Source: an uncultured Oscillospiraceae bacterium (GTDB lineage: Bacteria > Bacillota > Clostridia > Oscillospirales > Oscillospiraceae). Taken from it: DNA of 64,000 nucleotides. The DNA lies in contig CAJTYK010000006.1 in the NCBI GenBank assembly GCA_910584285.1, positions 5,463 through 69,462 of the forward strand, read 5' to 3'. The position numbers and the translations under genes were made by a program. This document shows, in pieces, positions 41,912-51,148 of the stretch; within the stretch, counting starts at the first letter, position 1; every line of letters starts with the position of its first letter. A model generated the notes under the pieces. That model ran no database searches. It worked only from the letters and a program-made list of their open reading frames with translations, and was not told where the DNA came from.

Positions 41912-41957
41912 CTAAATCGAAGCCCCTTCCCAGAGTGGGAGGGGGCTTCGATTTAGA
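41912..41957 (-). terminator. Terminator of the glnA-gltBD operon
   Basis: Arms CTAAATCGAAGCCCCTTCCC and GGGAGGGGGCTTCGATTTAG with a 5-base loop, about 95 bases after gltD. It has an AT-rich base on either side, and separates gltD from the pncB promoter. Confidence 0.75.
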
Positions 41958-42051
41958 CCTGTCGAAAAGCGGCTCTCCTGCTAATTGGAGAAAAAACACC
42001 AATTGAACTGTCTGATACAGGATAGGTAGAAATGAATGGTACAGGATCACA

Positions 42052-43524
42052 TTATGAATATCCCATAAGGTATTCGTCCACCTCCCGGGCGGCGGCGCGG
42101 CCCTCGGAAATGCCCCACACCACCAGGGACTGGCCCCTGCGCATATCCCCCGCGGCAAACACCTTGTCCACGGCCGTGGAATATCGGCCGACGGCGGTGG
42201 CCACGTTGGAACGGCTGTCCCGATCCACCCCAAAGGCGTCGGCCGCATAGTCCTCCGGCCCCAGGAACCCCGCCGCGATGAGCAGCAGCTGGCAGGGCAG
42301 CTCCTGCTCGCTTCCGGAAACCTCCGTCAGGATCCGGCGTCCGTCCTGCTCTTTCGGCTCCAGCCGGACGGTAACAATGGAACACAGTGCCCCGGATTCG
42401 TCAACGCGGCACTCTTTCACTGTGGTCTGATACCGCCGGGGGTCAGCCCCAAACAGGGCGGCGGCCTCCTCCTGTCCGTAATCGGTCTTGCACACCCGGG
42501 GCCACTGGGGCCAGGGGTTGTCCTCCCCCCGAACATCCGGGGGCTTGGGCAGCATCTCCAGCTGAACCACGGAGCGGCACCCATGGCGGATGGCGGTACC
42601 CACGCAGTCATTTCCGGTGTCACCGCCGCCCACGATGACTACGTCTTTGCCCGCCGCGTCGATATAGCTTCCCTTGGCAAGGCCGCCGTCCAGCAGCGCG
42701 CGGGTAGTGGAGGCGAGGAAATCCACAGCAAAATGCACGCCGTCTACCCCCTCCGCCACGGGCAGATCCCGGGGTTTTTTCGCGCCGCAGCACAGGATAA
42801 CCGCGTCGAATTCGTCCAAAAGTGCCTGGGCGGGCACGTCCCTACCCACGTCACAGGAGACACGGAACTCCACGCCCTCCGCCGCCATCAGATCCACCCG
42901 GCGCTGGACAAAACGCTTTTCCAGCTTCATATTGGGAATGCCATACATCAGTAAGCCCCCCACCCGATCCTCCCGCTCAAACACAGTGACGGTGTGGCCT
43001 CGGCGGTTGAGCTGCTGGGCGGCGGCCAGCCCGGCGGGGCCGGATCCCACCACCGCCACCCGTTTTCCGGTATGCACCTTGGGGGGCTGGGGCTCTATGG
43101 CTCCTGAGGCAAAGCCCGCCTCAATAATGGCAAGCTCATTTTCTTTCACCGTCACCGGGTCGCCATTGAGGCCGCAGGTACACGCCGCCTCGCACAAAGC
43201 CGGGCACACCCGGCCCGTGAACTCCGGAAAGCTGTTGGTCTTGGTTAAGCGGCTCAGGGCGTGATCCAGGTTACCGGTATACATCAGGTCATTCCATTCC
43301 GGCACCAGGCTGTGGAGGGGGCAGCCGGTGAACATCCCCGCCAGCTGAACCCCGGACTGGCAGAAGGGCACACCGCACTCCATGCACCGAGCGCCCTGCG
43401 TCCGCCGCTCCCCTTCGGAGAGGGCCGGGTGGAACTCGTTCCAGTGCTTTACCCGCTCCTCCGGGGGCTGGGCGGGGCAGCCCTGGCGGGGGTACTCCAA
43501 AAATCCGGTGGGCTTGCCCATCAC
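42052..43524 (-). CDS. gltD: Glutamate synthase small subunit
   Basis: 490 residues. The N-terminal iron-sulfur cysteines are in RCMECGVPFCQSG and CPLHSLVPEWND, with further ones in RVCPALCEAACTCGLNG. The FAD loop VAVVGSGPAGLAAAQQL and the NADPH loop VIVGGGDTGNDCVGTA follow, and GDMRRGQSLVVWGISEGR near the end is the second FAD contact. It passes electrons from NADPH to the large subunit. Its ATG overlaps the gltB stop (ATGA), so the two subunits are translationally coupled. Confidence 0.95.
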   Translation of the reverse strand: MMGKPTGFLEYPRQGCPAQPPEERVKHWNEFHPALSEGERRTQGARCMECGVPFCQSGVQLAGMFTGCPLHSLVPEWNDLMYTGNLDHALSRLTKTNSFPEFTGRVCPALCEAACTCGLNGDPVTVKENELAIIEAGFASGAIEPQPPKVHTGKRVAVVGSGPAGLAAAQQLNRRGHTVTVFEREDRVGGLLMYGIPNMKLEKRFVQRRVDLMAAEGVEFRVSCDVGRDVPAQALLDEFDAVILCCGAKKPRDLPVAEGVDGVHFAVDFLASTTRALLDGGLAKGSYIDAAGKDVVIVGGGDTGNDCVGTAIRHGCRSVVQLEMLPKPPDVRGEDNPWPQWPRVCKTDYGQEEAAALFGADPRRYQTTVKECRVDESGALCSIVTVRLEPKEQDGRRILTEVSGSEQELPCQLLLIAAGFLGPEDYAADAFGVDRDSRSNVATAVGRYSTAVDKVFAAGDMRRGQSLVVWGISEGRAAAREVDEYLMGYS

Positions 43525-46500
43525 CGCTCCCCTCCTCTCGTCACGGCGTAAAACGCCTCGATCTCCGCCTCGTCACGGCCCAGGCCCCGCTCCTCGAACT
43601 GGGCAATAGCCCGTAAAATGTGATCGTAGTCCCGTGGCAGAATTTTCTTGAAGCTGGCGGCACTGTGCTCGAAGTCCGCCAGAATAGCCTTACCTTTCTC
43701 AGAACCCGTAGCCTCTACATGCTGGGTGATGAGGGCGCGCAGTTCTTTCAGGTCGTGCTTTTCTGTCATCGGCTTGATGGAAACCAGCTCCTTGTTGACC
43801 CGCAGGTACAAATCCCGGTGGGGATCCCACACGTAGGCGATGCCGCCGCTCATGCCCGCAGCGAAGTTTTTGCCCGTCTCGCCCAGAACCACCACCCGAC
43901 CCCCGGTCATGTATTCACAGCCGTGGTCACCCACGCCCTCCACGACGACACAGGCCCCGGAGTTGCGCACACAGAACCGCTCACCCGCCATACCGTTGAT
44001 GAACGCCTTGCCGGAGGTGGCCCCGTACAGGGCCACGTTGCCGACAATGATGTTGTCCTCCGCCCGGTAGCCGGCGGTTTTGGGCGGGTAAACCACCAAA
44101 TTTCCCCCGGACAAGCCCTTGCCGAAGTAGTCGTTGGCGTCCCCCTCCAGCTCCAGGGTGAGCCCCTTGGGGAGGAAAGCTCCGAAGGACTGGCCCCCGC
44201 CCCCGGTACAGCGGACGGTATAGGCGTCCTCCTCCAGCCCTTCCCCGTGGAGGCGGGTGATGTCGGAGCCGAACATGGTGCCCACCGCCCGGTCGGTGGA
44301 GGTCACATCCAGAGTAATCCGCTTTTTCTGGCCCTTTTTCAGGGCGGAGCCCATCTTTGCCAGCAGGACGGACTGATCTACTGTCTTTTCCAGCGCGAAG
44401 TCATATACGTCGGCGGGGTCAAAGTGGGTCTTAAAGCCCTGGCCCACGTAGGGATTGTCCAGAATGGCAGACAGATCCACCGTGGCGGCCCGGTCATTCA
44501 CCGCCTTGTCCCGTTTTTTCAGCAGGTCGGTGCGGCCCACCAGCTCGTCTACCGTGCGCACGCCCAGCTTAGCCATGTGCTCCCGCAGCTCCTGGGCGAT
44601 GAAACGCATAAAGTTCATCACGTATTCCGGCTTCCCCCGAAAGCGTTTCCTCAGCTCCGGGTTCTGAGTGGCCACCCCCACAGGGCAGGTATCCAGGTTG
44701 CATACCCGCATCATCACGCAGCCCATGGTCACCAGCGGCGCGGTGGCAAAGCCGAACTCCTCCGCCCCCAGCATACAGGCGATGGCCACGTCCCGGCCGC
44801 TCATCAGCTTTCCGTCGGTCTCCACCACCACCCGGGAGCGCAGATCGTTCTGGATCAGGGTCTGGTGGGTCTCCGCCAGCCCCAGCTCCCAGGGCAGGCC
44901 CGCGTGGTGGATGGAGGTGCGGGGGGCCGCCCCAGTGCCGCCGTCATACCCGGAGATGAGCACCACCTGAGCGCCCGCCTTGGCCACCCCCGCCGCCACG
45001 GTGCCCACCCCCGCCTCACTCACCAGCTTGACGGAGATCCGGGCCTCCCGATTGGCGTTTTTCAGGTCAAAAATCAACTGGGCCAGATCCTCAATGGAGT
45101 AGATGTCGTGGTGGGGCGGCGGCGAGATGAGGGCCACCCCAGGGGTGGAGTACCGGGTCTTGGCGATCCAGGGATATACCTTTTTCCCCGGCAGGTGTCC
45201 GCCCTCTCCGGGCTTGGCCCCCTGGGCCATTTTAATTTGAATCTCCTTGGCGCTCACCAGGTATTCGCTGGTGACCCCAAACCGCCCCGACGCCACCTGT
45301 TTGATGGCGGAGCAGCGGTCAGAGTGTAGCCGCTCGGGCCGCTCGCCCCCCTCGCCAGAGTTGGACTTGCCCCCCAGCAGGTTCATGGCCTGGGCCAGGC
45401 ATTCGTGGGCCTCCTGGGAGATGGAGCCGTAGCTCATGGCCCCAGTCTTGAAGCGGCGCACGATGGAGTCCACACTCTCCACCTCGTCCAGGGGGATGGG
45501 CTCGTCCAGATAACGCATCTCCATCAGGCCCCGGAGTGTGTGTGGGCGGGTCTCATCGTCCACCAGGGCGGTATACTGCTTGAACAGTCCGTAATCCCCC
45601 CGGCGGGTGGACTCCTGGAGCAGGTGGATGGTTTGGGGGTTGTACAGATGATCCTCCTGGCCGGCTCGGGCCTTGTGGGTTCCCACCGAGTCCAGGGTGA
45701 GATCCACCGTCAGCCCCAGTGGGTCGAAGGCCCTGGAGTGATTCCGATCCACCATCTGCTCGATCTCTCTGAGCCCGATGCCCCCCACCCGGGAGACGGT
45801 ATTGGTGAAGTACTCGTCCACCACCTCCCTGGAGATGCCCACAGCCTCGAAAATCTGGGCGGATTGGTAGGACTGGATGGTGGATATGCCCATCTTGGAG
45901 GCGATCTTCACAATGCCGTGCAGAATCGCCCTGTTATAGTCGTCCACCGCCGCGCCGAAATCCTTGTCCAGAAGTCCCTCGTCGATAAGCTGACCGATGG
46001 TCTCTTGGGCCAGATAGGGGTTGATGGCCCGGGCGCCGTAGCCCAGCAGAGCGGCGAAGTGGTGGACGTCCCTGGGCTCGGCGGACTCCAGAATGACGGA
46101 CACCGCCGTGCGCTTGCGGGTGCGCACCAGATGCTGCTCCAGCGCCGATACCGCCAGCAGGGACGGGATGGCCACATGGTTCTCGTCCACCCCCCGGTCG
46201 GACAGGATAAGGATGTTGGCCCCATTACGATAGGCCCGGTCTGCGGCGATTTTCATCTGATCCAGCGCCCGCTTCAGCGGCATATTTTTAAAGTAGAGCA
46301 GAGACACCGTCTCCACCTGAAACCCAGGCTTGTCCATGGCTTTGATTTTCATCAGATCCACGCAGGTCAGGATGGGGTTGTGGATCTGCAACACCCGGCA
46401 GTTGTCGGCGGTCTCCTCCAGCAGGTTGCCGTCGTCGCCGATGTAGACGGTGGTGTCAGTGACTACTTCCTCCCGGATGGCGTCGATGGGCGGGTTGGTC

Positions 46501-48062
46501 ACCTGGGCAAAGAGCTGCTTAAAATAGTTGAACAGTGGCTGGTCATGGTCGGACAGCACCGCCAGGGGAATGTCGACGCCCATGGCGGCGGTGGCCTCCG
46601 CCCCGGTGCGGGCCATGGGCAGGATGACGTCCTTCAAATCCTCGTAGGTGTAGCCGAAAGCCTTCTGCACCCGGGTGCGGCGCTCGGGGGTGTACTTCTC
46701 CACCCGGCGGTTGGGTATGGGCAGATCGCGGAGCTTAACCAGGTTCCGATCCAGCCACTCACCGTAAGGGTTGCGCGCGGCGTAGCGCTCCTTGATCTCG
46801 CCGTCATCAATGACCCGGCCTTGAACGGTGTCCACCAGCAGCATCTTCCCCGGCTCCAGCCGGGACTTCTTCACGATATGGGCGGGGTCAATATCCAGTA
46901 CCCCCACCTCGGAGGACAGAATCAGCCGTCCGTCGTCTGTGAGGTAGTACCGGGCGGGGCGCAGTCCGTTGCGATCCAGCACTGCCCCCACCTGGTCGCC
47001 GTCGGAGAACAGGATGGCGGCAGGGCCGTCCCAGGGCTCCATCATCGCGGCGTAATACTGGTACAGATCCCGGCGAGCGCGGGAGAGATTTTCGTCGTTC
47101 ATCCAGGGCTCCGGGATACAGATCATCACAGCCAGGGGCAGCTCTATGCCGCTCATCATCAGGAATTCCAAGGTGTTGTCCAGCATGGCCGAGTCCGACC
47201 CGGACACGTCCACCACCGGCAGTACCTTGTCCATGTCGTGCTCCCACACCGGGGCGTGCATCGTCTCCTCCCGGGCCAGCATCCGATCCACGTTGCCCCG
47301 GATGGTGTTGATCTCCCCGTTGTGGAGGATGAACCGGTTGGGGTGGGCCCGCTCCCAGGAGGGGTTGGTGTTGGTGGAAAACCTGGAGTGTACCAGGGCG
47401 ATGGCAGACTCATAGTCCGGATCCTGAAGGTCTGGGTAGAACCGCCGCAGCTGCCCCACCAGGAACATCCCCTTGTACACGATAGTGCGGCTGGACAGGG
47501 AGGGGACGTAGGTGTCGCCGCTGGACTGCTCAAACACCCGGCGGGCCACGTACAGCCGCCGGTCGAACTCCAGCCCCCGCCCGGCGTCCGGGGGGCGCTT
47601 GACAAAGCCCTGTTCAATGTGGGGCATTTTTGCCAGCGCCTTGTGGCCCAGGGTGTCCGGAGCCACGGGCACGGCGCGCCAACCCAGCAGCTTCATGCCC
47701 TCCTTCTCCACGATGATTTCAAACATCTTCTTGGCCTGGCTGCGGCGCAAGGTGTCCTGGGGGAAGAAGAACATCCCCACGCCGTAGTCCTGGGCCTCTC
47801 CCAGCTCGATGCCCAGGCCGGCCACGGCCTTTTGGAAGAATCGGTGGGAGATTTGCAGCAGGATGCCCACGCCGTCGCCGGTCTGGCCCTCGGCGTCCTT
47901 GCCCGCCCGGTGCTCCAGCTTCTCCACGATTTTCAGCGCGTCATCCACCGTCCGGTGGCTCTGCCTACCTTGGATATCCACCACCGCGCCGATGCCGCAG
48001 GCATCGTGCTCAAAGCGGGGGTCATACAGTGGGGCGGTCTTTTGATTCCCGTCTTGCTTCAT
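43521..48062 (-). CDS. gltB: Glutamate synthase large subunit
   Basis: 1513 residues from ATG 48062 (AGAGG 9 bases upstream). The N-terminal 21 residues are a propeptide; Cys22 in HDACGIGAVVD is the glutaminase nucleophile. The FMN/synthase domain holds GGKSNSGEGGERPER and the 3Fe-4S cysteine cluster C-x5-C-x4-C (CVMMRVCNLDTCPVG). A C-terminal GXGXG beta-helix domain includes GGGQSFGAFLPKG and GATSGKAFINGMAGERF. With GltD it makes two glutamates from glutamine and 2-oxoglutarate. A terminator hairpin lies between it and the upstream ANTAR gene, suggesting regulated read-through. Confidence 0.96.
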   Translation of the reverse strand: MKQDGNQKTAPLYDPRFEHDACGIGAVVDIQGRQSHRTVDDALKIVEKLEHRAGKDAEGQTGDGVGILLQISHRFFQKAVAGLGIELGEAQDYGVGMFFFPQDTLRRSQAKKMFEIIVEKEGMKLLGWRAVPVAPDTLGHKALAKMPHIEQGFVKRPPDAGRGLEFDRRLYVARRVFEQSSGDTYVPSLSSRTIVYKGMFLVGQLRRFYPDLQDPDYESAIALVHSRFSTNTNPSWERAHPNRFILHNGEINTIRGNVDRMLAREETMHAPVWEHDMDKVLPVVDVSGSDSAMLDNTLEFLMMSGIELPLAVMICIPEPWMNDENLSRARRDLYQYYAAMMEPWDGPAAILFSDGDQVGAVLDRNGLRPARYYLTDDGRLILSSEVGVLDIDPAHIVKKSRLEPGKMLLVDTVQGRVIDDGEIKERYAARNPYGEWLDRNLVKLRDLPIPNRRVEKYTPERRTRVQKAFGYTYEDLKDVILPMARTGAEATAAMGVDIPLAVLSDHDQPLFNYFKQLFAQVTNPPIDAIREEVVTDTTVYIGDDGNLLEETADNCRVLQIHNPILTCVDLMKIKAMDKPGFQVETVSLLYFKNMPLKRALDQMKIAADRAYRNGANILILSDRGVDENHVAIPSLLAVSALEQHLVRTRKRTAVSVILESAEPRDVHHFAALLGYGARAINPYLAQETIGQLIDEGLLDKDFGAAVDDYNRAILHGIVKIASKMGISTIQSYQSAQIFEAVGISREVVDEYFTNTVSRVGGIGLREIEQMVDRNHSRAFDPLGLTVDLTLDSVGTHKARAGQEDHLYNPQTIHLLQESTRRGDYGLFKQYTALVDDETRPHTLRGLMEMRYLDEPIPLDEVESVDSIVRRFKTGAMSYGSISQEAHECLAQAMNLLGGKSNSGEGGERPERLHSDRCSAIKQVASGRFGVTSEYLVSAKEIQIKMAQGAKPGEGGHLPGKKVYPWIAKTRYSTPGVALISPPPHHDIYSIEDLAQLIFDLKNANREARISVKLVSEAGVGTVAAGVAKAGAQVVLISGYDGGTGAAPRTSIHHAGLPWELGLAETHQTLIQNDLRSRVVVETDGKLMSGRDVAIACMLGAEEFGFATAPLVTMGCVMMRVCNLDTCPVGVATQNPELRKRFRGKPEYVMNFMRFIAQELREHMAKLGVRTVDELVGRTDLLKKRDKAVNDRAATVDLSAILDNPYVGQGFKTHFDPADVYDFALEKTVDQSVLLAKMGSALKKGQKKRITLDVTSTDRAVGTMFGSDITRLHGEGLEEDAYTVRCTGGGGQSFGAFLPKGLTLELEGDANDYFGKGLSGGNLVVYPPKTAGYRAEDNIIVGNVALYGATSGKAFINGMAGERFCVRNSGACVVVEGVGDHGCEYMTGGRVVVLGETGKNFAAGMSGGIAYVWDPHRDLYLRVNKELVSIKPMTEKHDLKELRALITQHVEATGSEKGKAILADFEHSAASFKKILPRDYDHILRAIAQFEERGLGRDEAEIEAFYAVTRGGER

Positions 48063-48089
48063 GTCAAAACCTCTTTTCGGGATCCATTC

Positions 48090-48127
48090 AAAAAAGGGAC
48101 GGCAGCATATGGAGCGCCGCCGTCCCT
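48090..48127 (-). terminator. Intrinsic terminator in the gltB leader, candidate ANTAR target
   Basis: On the minus strand, arms AGGGACGGCGGC and GCTGCCGTCCCT with a 9-base loop are followed by TTTTTT. It lies between the stop of the ANTAR regulator gene (48140) and the gltB start (48062), so it can cut off gltBD transcription unless read through. Confidence 0.8.
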
Positions 48128-48139
48128 CTAAGTCAGGCG

Positions 48140-48682
48140 TCATTGCCCAATGATAACTCCCTCCAGCACCTGTCGGGCGGTGTCCGCCAGCCGGGCGCCG
48201 TTGTCCATGCTCCGCTTCTGGAGGAAGCGGTGGGCCTGATCCTCGGTCATGCCGCCATGCTCAATGAGGAGCCGCTTGGCCTGCTCCACCAGCTCCCGCT
48301 CCTCCGGGGATCGCCGGGCCAAAGCGCGCTCCCGACCCTGCCCCACTTGGGCCAGCAGCCGCACCGACGCCAGCAGCGACCCGCGGCGGATGGGCGTGGG
48401 CAGCTTGAGGATGCCCGCCGCTTCACACAGATCCAGCTGGGCCTGGGGGGCCACCATCAGCATCACGCACCGCTGGGGCAGATCGTGATATACCGACTCG
48501 CAGCTCTCCTCCCCCAGCTTGAAGCCGCACACCACCAGATCCAGCCGGAGCTTGCGAACCGTGCGCCTGATCTGGTCCGCGCCGCGGCACACCAGGCAAG
48601 AGAATTCGCCGGTACTCTCCAGGCTCTCCCGGATCCGGTCACAGTTGGATTGGCGCTCAAAGGCCACGATCACCTGGCGCAT
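48140..48682 (-). CDS. ANTAR-domain antitermination regulator
   Basis: 180 residues. Residues about 1-115 form a receiver-like domain (VIVAFERQSNCDRIRES, LDLVVCGFKLGEES) without a clear phosphoacceptor Asp. A helical linker (LARRSPEERELVEQAKRLL) leads to the ANTAR module, HGGMTEDQAHRFLQKRSMDN then ARQVLEGVI. ANTAR proteins (NasT, AmiR, EutV) bind paired RNA stem-loops to prevent termination. Located between glnA and gltB and followed by a terminator, it probably controls glutamate synthase expression in response to nitrogen. Its sensor partner is not in the window. Confidence 0.9.
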   Translation of the reverse strand: MRQVIVAFERQSNCDRIRESLESTGEFSCLVCRGADQIRRTVRKLRLDLVVCGFKLGEESCESVYHDLPQRCVMLMVAPQAQLDLCEAAGILKLPTPIRRGSLLASVRLLAQVGQGRERALARRSPEERELVEQAKRLLIEHGGMTEDQAHRFLQKRSMDNGARLADTARQVLEGVIIGQ

Positions 48683-48714
48683 GGCCGCTCCCCCCTCTCC
48701 GCACAGGCTTTATC

Positions 48715-50046
48715 TCAATAGTTGATCATGTACTTGTCCCGTTCCCAGGAGGAAACGCGGGTGCGGTACTCGTCCCACTCAGCTTCCTTGCCCGCGATGT
48801 ACTGGCTGGAGACGTGCTGACCCAGGGTGTCCATCACCAGCTTGTCCTTCTTCATGGCGACGAGAGCCTCCTCCAAGGAGCCGGGCAGGGCCTCGATGCC
48901 GTGGCGCTTTCGGATGGCCGGGGTCATGGCGAAGATGTTCTCCGTGATCTCGGCGGGCGGGGTCATCCCCTTCTCGATGCCGTCCAGACCGGCGGCCAGA
49001 CAGACTGCCAGGGATAGGTAAGGGTTGCAGGCCGGATCGGGGCAGCGCAGCTCCACCCGGGTGGCCTGGCCCCGGGCGGCGGGGATGCGGATGAGGGCGG
49101 AGCGGTTGGAGGCGGACCAGGCCAGATAGCAGGGGGCCTCGTAACCGGGCACCAGCCGCTTGTAGGAGTTCACCAGGGGGTTGGTGACGGCGGCCATGCC
49201 TTTCATGTGGGCCAGAATGCCAGCAATAAAGGAGTACGCCTCCTTGGACAGGCCCTTCTCGCCGTTCTCATCGAAGAACACGTTCTTCCCATCCCGGAAC
49301 AGGGACATATTGGTGTGCATTCCGGAGCCGTTGATGCCAAAGATGGGCTTGGGCATGAAGGTGGCGTGGAGGCCGTTTTTCTGGGCCAGGGTTTTGACGG
49401 CCAGTTTGAAGGTCATGATCTTGTCGGCGCACTGGAGGGCGTCAGAGTACTTGAAGTCGATCTCGTGCTGGCCCTGGGCGACCTCGTGGTGGCTGGCCTC
49501 GATCTCATAGCCCATGTCCTCCAGAGCCAGGCAGATCTCCCGGCGGGTGGACTCGCCGTGATCCAGGGGGCCCAGATCGAAGTAGCCCGCCTCATCGTTG
49601 GTCTTGGTGGTGGGCTTGCCCTCCTCGTCGGTCTGGAACAGGAAGAATTCCGCCTCGGGGCCCACATTGAAGGTGTCGTAGCCCATGGCGCGGGCCTTTT
49701 CCAGCACCCGCTGCAATACACCGCGGGGGTCGCCCACGAAGGGGGTGCCGTCTGGGTTGTGCACGTCGCAGATGAGCCGGGCCACCTTGCCGTGCTGGGG
49801 CCGCCAGGGGAAGATGACAAAGCTGTCCAGGTCGGGCCAGAGATACTGGTCGGACTCGTTGATGCGGACAAAGCCCTCAATGGAGGAGCCGTCGATCATA
49901 ATCTGGTTGTCCACCGCCTTTTCGATCTGGGAGGCGGTGATGGCCACGTTTTTCAGCTGGCCGAAGATGTCGGTAAACTGCATCCGGATAAACTTCACGT
50001 CCTCCTCTTTTACCTTGCGGATGATGTCTTCCTTACTGTAGCCCAT
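48715..50046 (-). CDS. glnA: Glutamine synthetase, type I
   Basis: 443 residues from ATG 50046 (AAAGGGG upstream), length of the GSI-alpha group. RMQFTDIFGQLKNVAI, the metal-site GPEAEFFLF, HHEVAQGQHEIDFKY, the NGSGMH loop FGINGSGMHTNMSL, NPLVNSYKRLVPGYEAPCY and the C-terminal ending SWERDKYMINY are conserved. It has no adenylylation tyrosine segment, as in other Firmicutes, where regulation is by feedback inhibition and by the Arg that contacts the neighbouring subunit. It heads the glnA-ANTAR-gltB-gltD operon. Confidence 0.96.
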   Translation of the reverse strand: MGYSKEDIIRKVKEEDVKFIRMQFTDIFGQLKNVAITASQIEKAVDNQIMIDGSSIEGFVRINESDQYLWPDLDSFVIFPWRPQHGKVARLICDVHNPDGTPFVGDPRGVLQRVLEKARAMGYDTFNVGPEAEFFLFQTDEEGKPTTKTNDEAGYFDLGPLDHGESTRREICLALEDMGYEIEASHHEVAQGQHEIDFKYSDALQCADKIMTFKLAVKTLAQKNGLHATFMPKPIFGINGSGMHTNMSLFRDGKNVFFDENGEKGLSKEAYSFIAGILAHMKGMAAVTNPLVNSYKRLVPGYEAPCYLAWSASNRSALIRIPAARGQATRVELRCPDPACNPYLSLAVCLAAGLDGIEKGMTPPAEITENIFAMTPAIRKRHGIEALPGSLEEALVAMKKDKLVMDTLGQHVSSQYIAGKEAEWDEYRTRVSSWERDKYMINY

Positions 50047-50151
50047 AATGGCGTCCCCTTTCTTTTCTTGCAGGTTTTCCTGCGTTAAATGGAAAGGGCG
50101 CTCCTCCCCCTGCCGGGGCGGAACGCCGTTGTCCTCGCCTGAACTGTGATC

Positions 50152-50180
50152 AGTATAGCCTTCTGTAGCGGGAAAGTCAA
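50152..50180 (-). promoter_or_regulatory. Sigma-A promoter of the glnA operon
   Basis: On the minus strand TTGACT (50175-50180), 17-base spacer, TATACT (50152-50157); the leader is about 100 bases and contains a small GCAGG-AAAA-CCTGC hairpin (near 50070-50085). A TGCAAC/GTTGCA inverted repeat (50189-50213) lies just upstream of the -35 and may bind a regulator. Confidence 0.8.
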
Positions 50181-50249
50181 GGCTGTTTTGCAACTTAAAA
50201 AAGTTTTGTTGCATTTTATCAGGTTTATTCCCATTTAAAAAGACAGTTT

Positions 50250-50277
50250 ATGCAAGTTCTATATTTATTACTTGCAT
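50250..50277. repeat. Inverted repeat ATGCAAGT / ACTTGCAT
   Basis: Eight-base perfect arms around an AT-rich 11-base centre, between purC and the glnA promoter. The 318-base gap (50047-50364) contains this, the glnA leader and promoter, and no gene. Confidence 0.6.
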
Positions 50278-50364
50278 ATAGGCAGGGAGAGATGAGCATG
50301 GATGTTTGAATGCCAAACAAATCCCGGAAGGGCCCCGATGTGGACGAGCCCTCCGCCCAGCCCG

Positions 50365-51078
50365 TCACAGACTGCTGGACAACCGCTCCATCACCTGGTG
50401 GTAGGCCTCCTCCACCCCACCCAGATCCCGGCGGAACCGATCCTTGTCCAGCTTTTCCAGGGTCTGGGCATCCCAAAGTCGGCAGGTGTCGGGGCTGATC
50501 TCGTCTGCCAGCACGATAGTTCCATCCGCCAAACGGCCAAATTCCACCTTGAAGTCCACCAGGAGGATCCCCCGATCCGCCCAGATTTTTTGGAGCAGTC
50601 GGTTGATTTTAAGCGCATATGTCCGGATCACGTCCAGCTCCTCCCGGGTGGCCAGCTTCAGCGCAACCGCATGGTCCTCGTTGAGCAGCGGATCGCCCAG
50701 CTCGTCGTTTTTGTAGGAGAACTCCAGAACGGGCTGGTCGAAGGGAATGCCCTCCTCCACGCCGTACCGCTTGGAGAAGGATCCGGCGGACAGGTTGCGC
50801 ACAATGACCTCCAGCGGCACGATGGACACCCGCTTCACCAGCGTCTCCCGGGCGTTGAGCTCCCGCACCAGATGGGTGGGGACGCCCTGCCGCTCCAGCG
50901 CCGCCATCAGCAGATTGCTCATCTGGTTGTTGATGGCCCCTTTCCCCTGAATTGTCCCCTTTTTCTGGCCGTTAAAGGCGGTGGCGTCATCCTTGTAGGA
51001 TACGATGAGCAGCCCTGGGTCCTGGGTGTTGTAGACCTTTTTTGCCTTGCCCTCGTAGAGCAGATTTTGTTTTTCCAT
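50365..51078 (-). CDS. purC: SAICAR synthetase
   Basis: 237 residues, normal length. LLYEGKAKKVYNTQDPG, SYKDDATAFNG, GKGAINNQMSN, PLEVIVRNLSAGSFSKRYG, ILVDFKVEFGRL and LADEISPDTCRLWD are the conserved blocks. It condenses CAIR with aspartate in step 7 (8 in some schemes) of purine synthesis. It follows purF by 70 bases on the same strand, so the two probably form an operon. Confidence 0.96.
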   Translation of the reverse strand: MEKQNLLYEGKAKKVYNTQDPGLLIVSYKDDATAFNGQKKGTIQGKGAINNQMSNLLMAALERQGVPTHLVRELNARETLVKRVSIVPLEVIVRNLSAGSFSKRYGVEEGIPFDQPVLEFSYKNDELGDPLLNEDHAVALKLATREELDVIRTYALKINRLLQKIWADRGILLVDFKVEFGRLADGTIVLADEISPDTCRLWDAQTLEKLDKDRFRRDLGGVEEAYHQVMERLSSSL

Positions 51079-51148
51079 GATGATTCCTCCATTTTATAGT
51101 TTAACGGGGTTTTCTGCTTCTCCGCGCCCGCAGGCGCAGGCAGAGGGG

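Noticed and set aside
45405..48131. Long open frame antisense to gltB
   Set aside because: Shadow of gltB; low-complexity His/Val/Gln-rich translation and no ribosome site.
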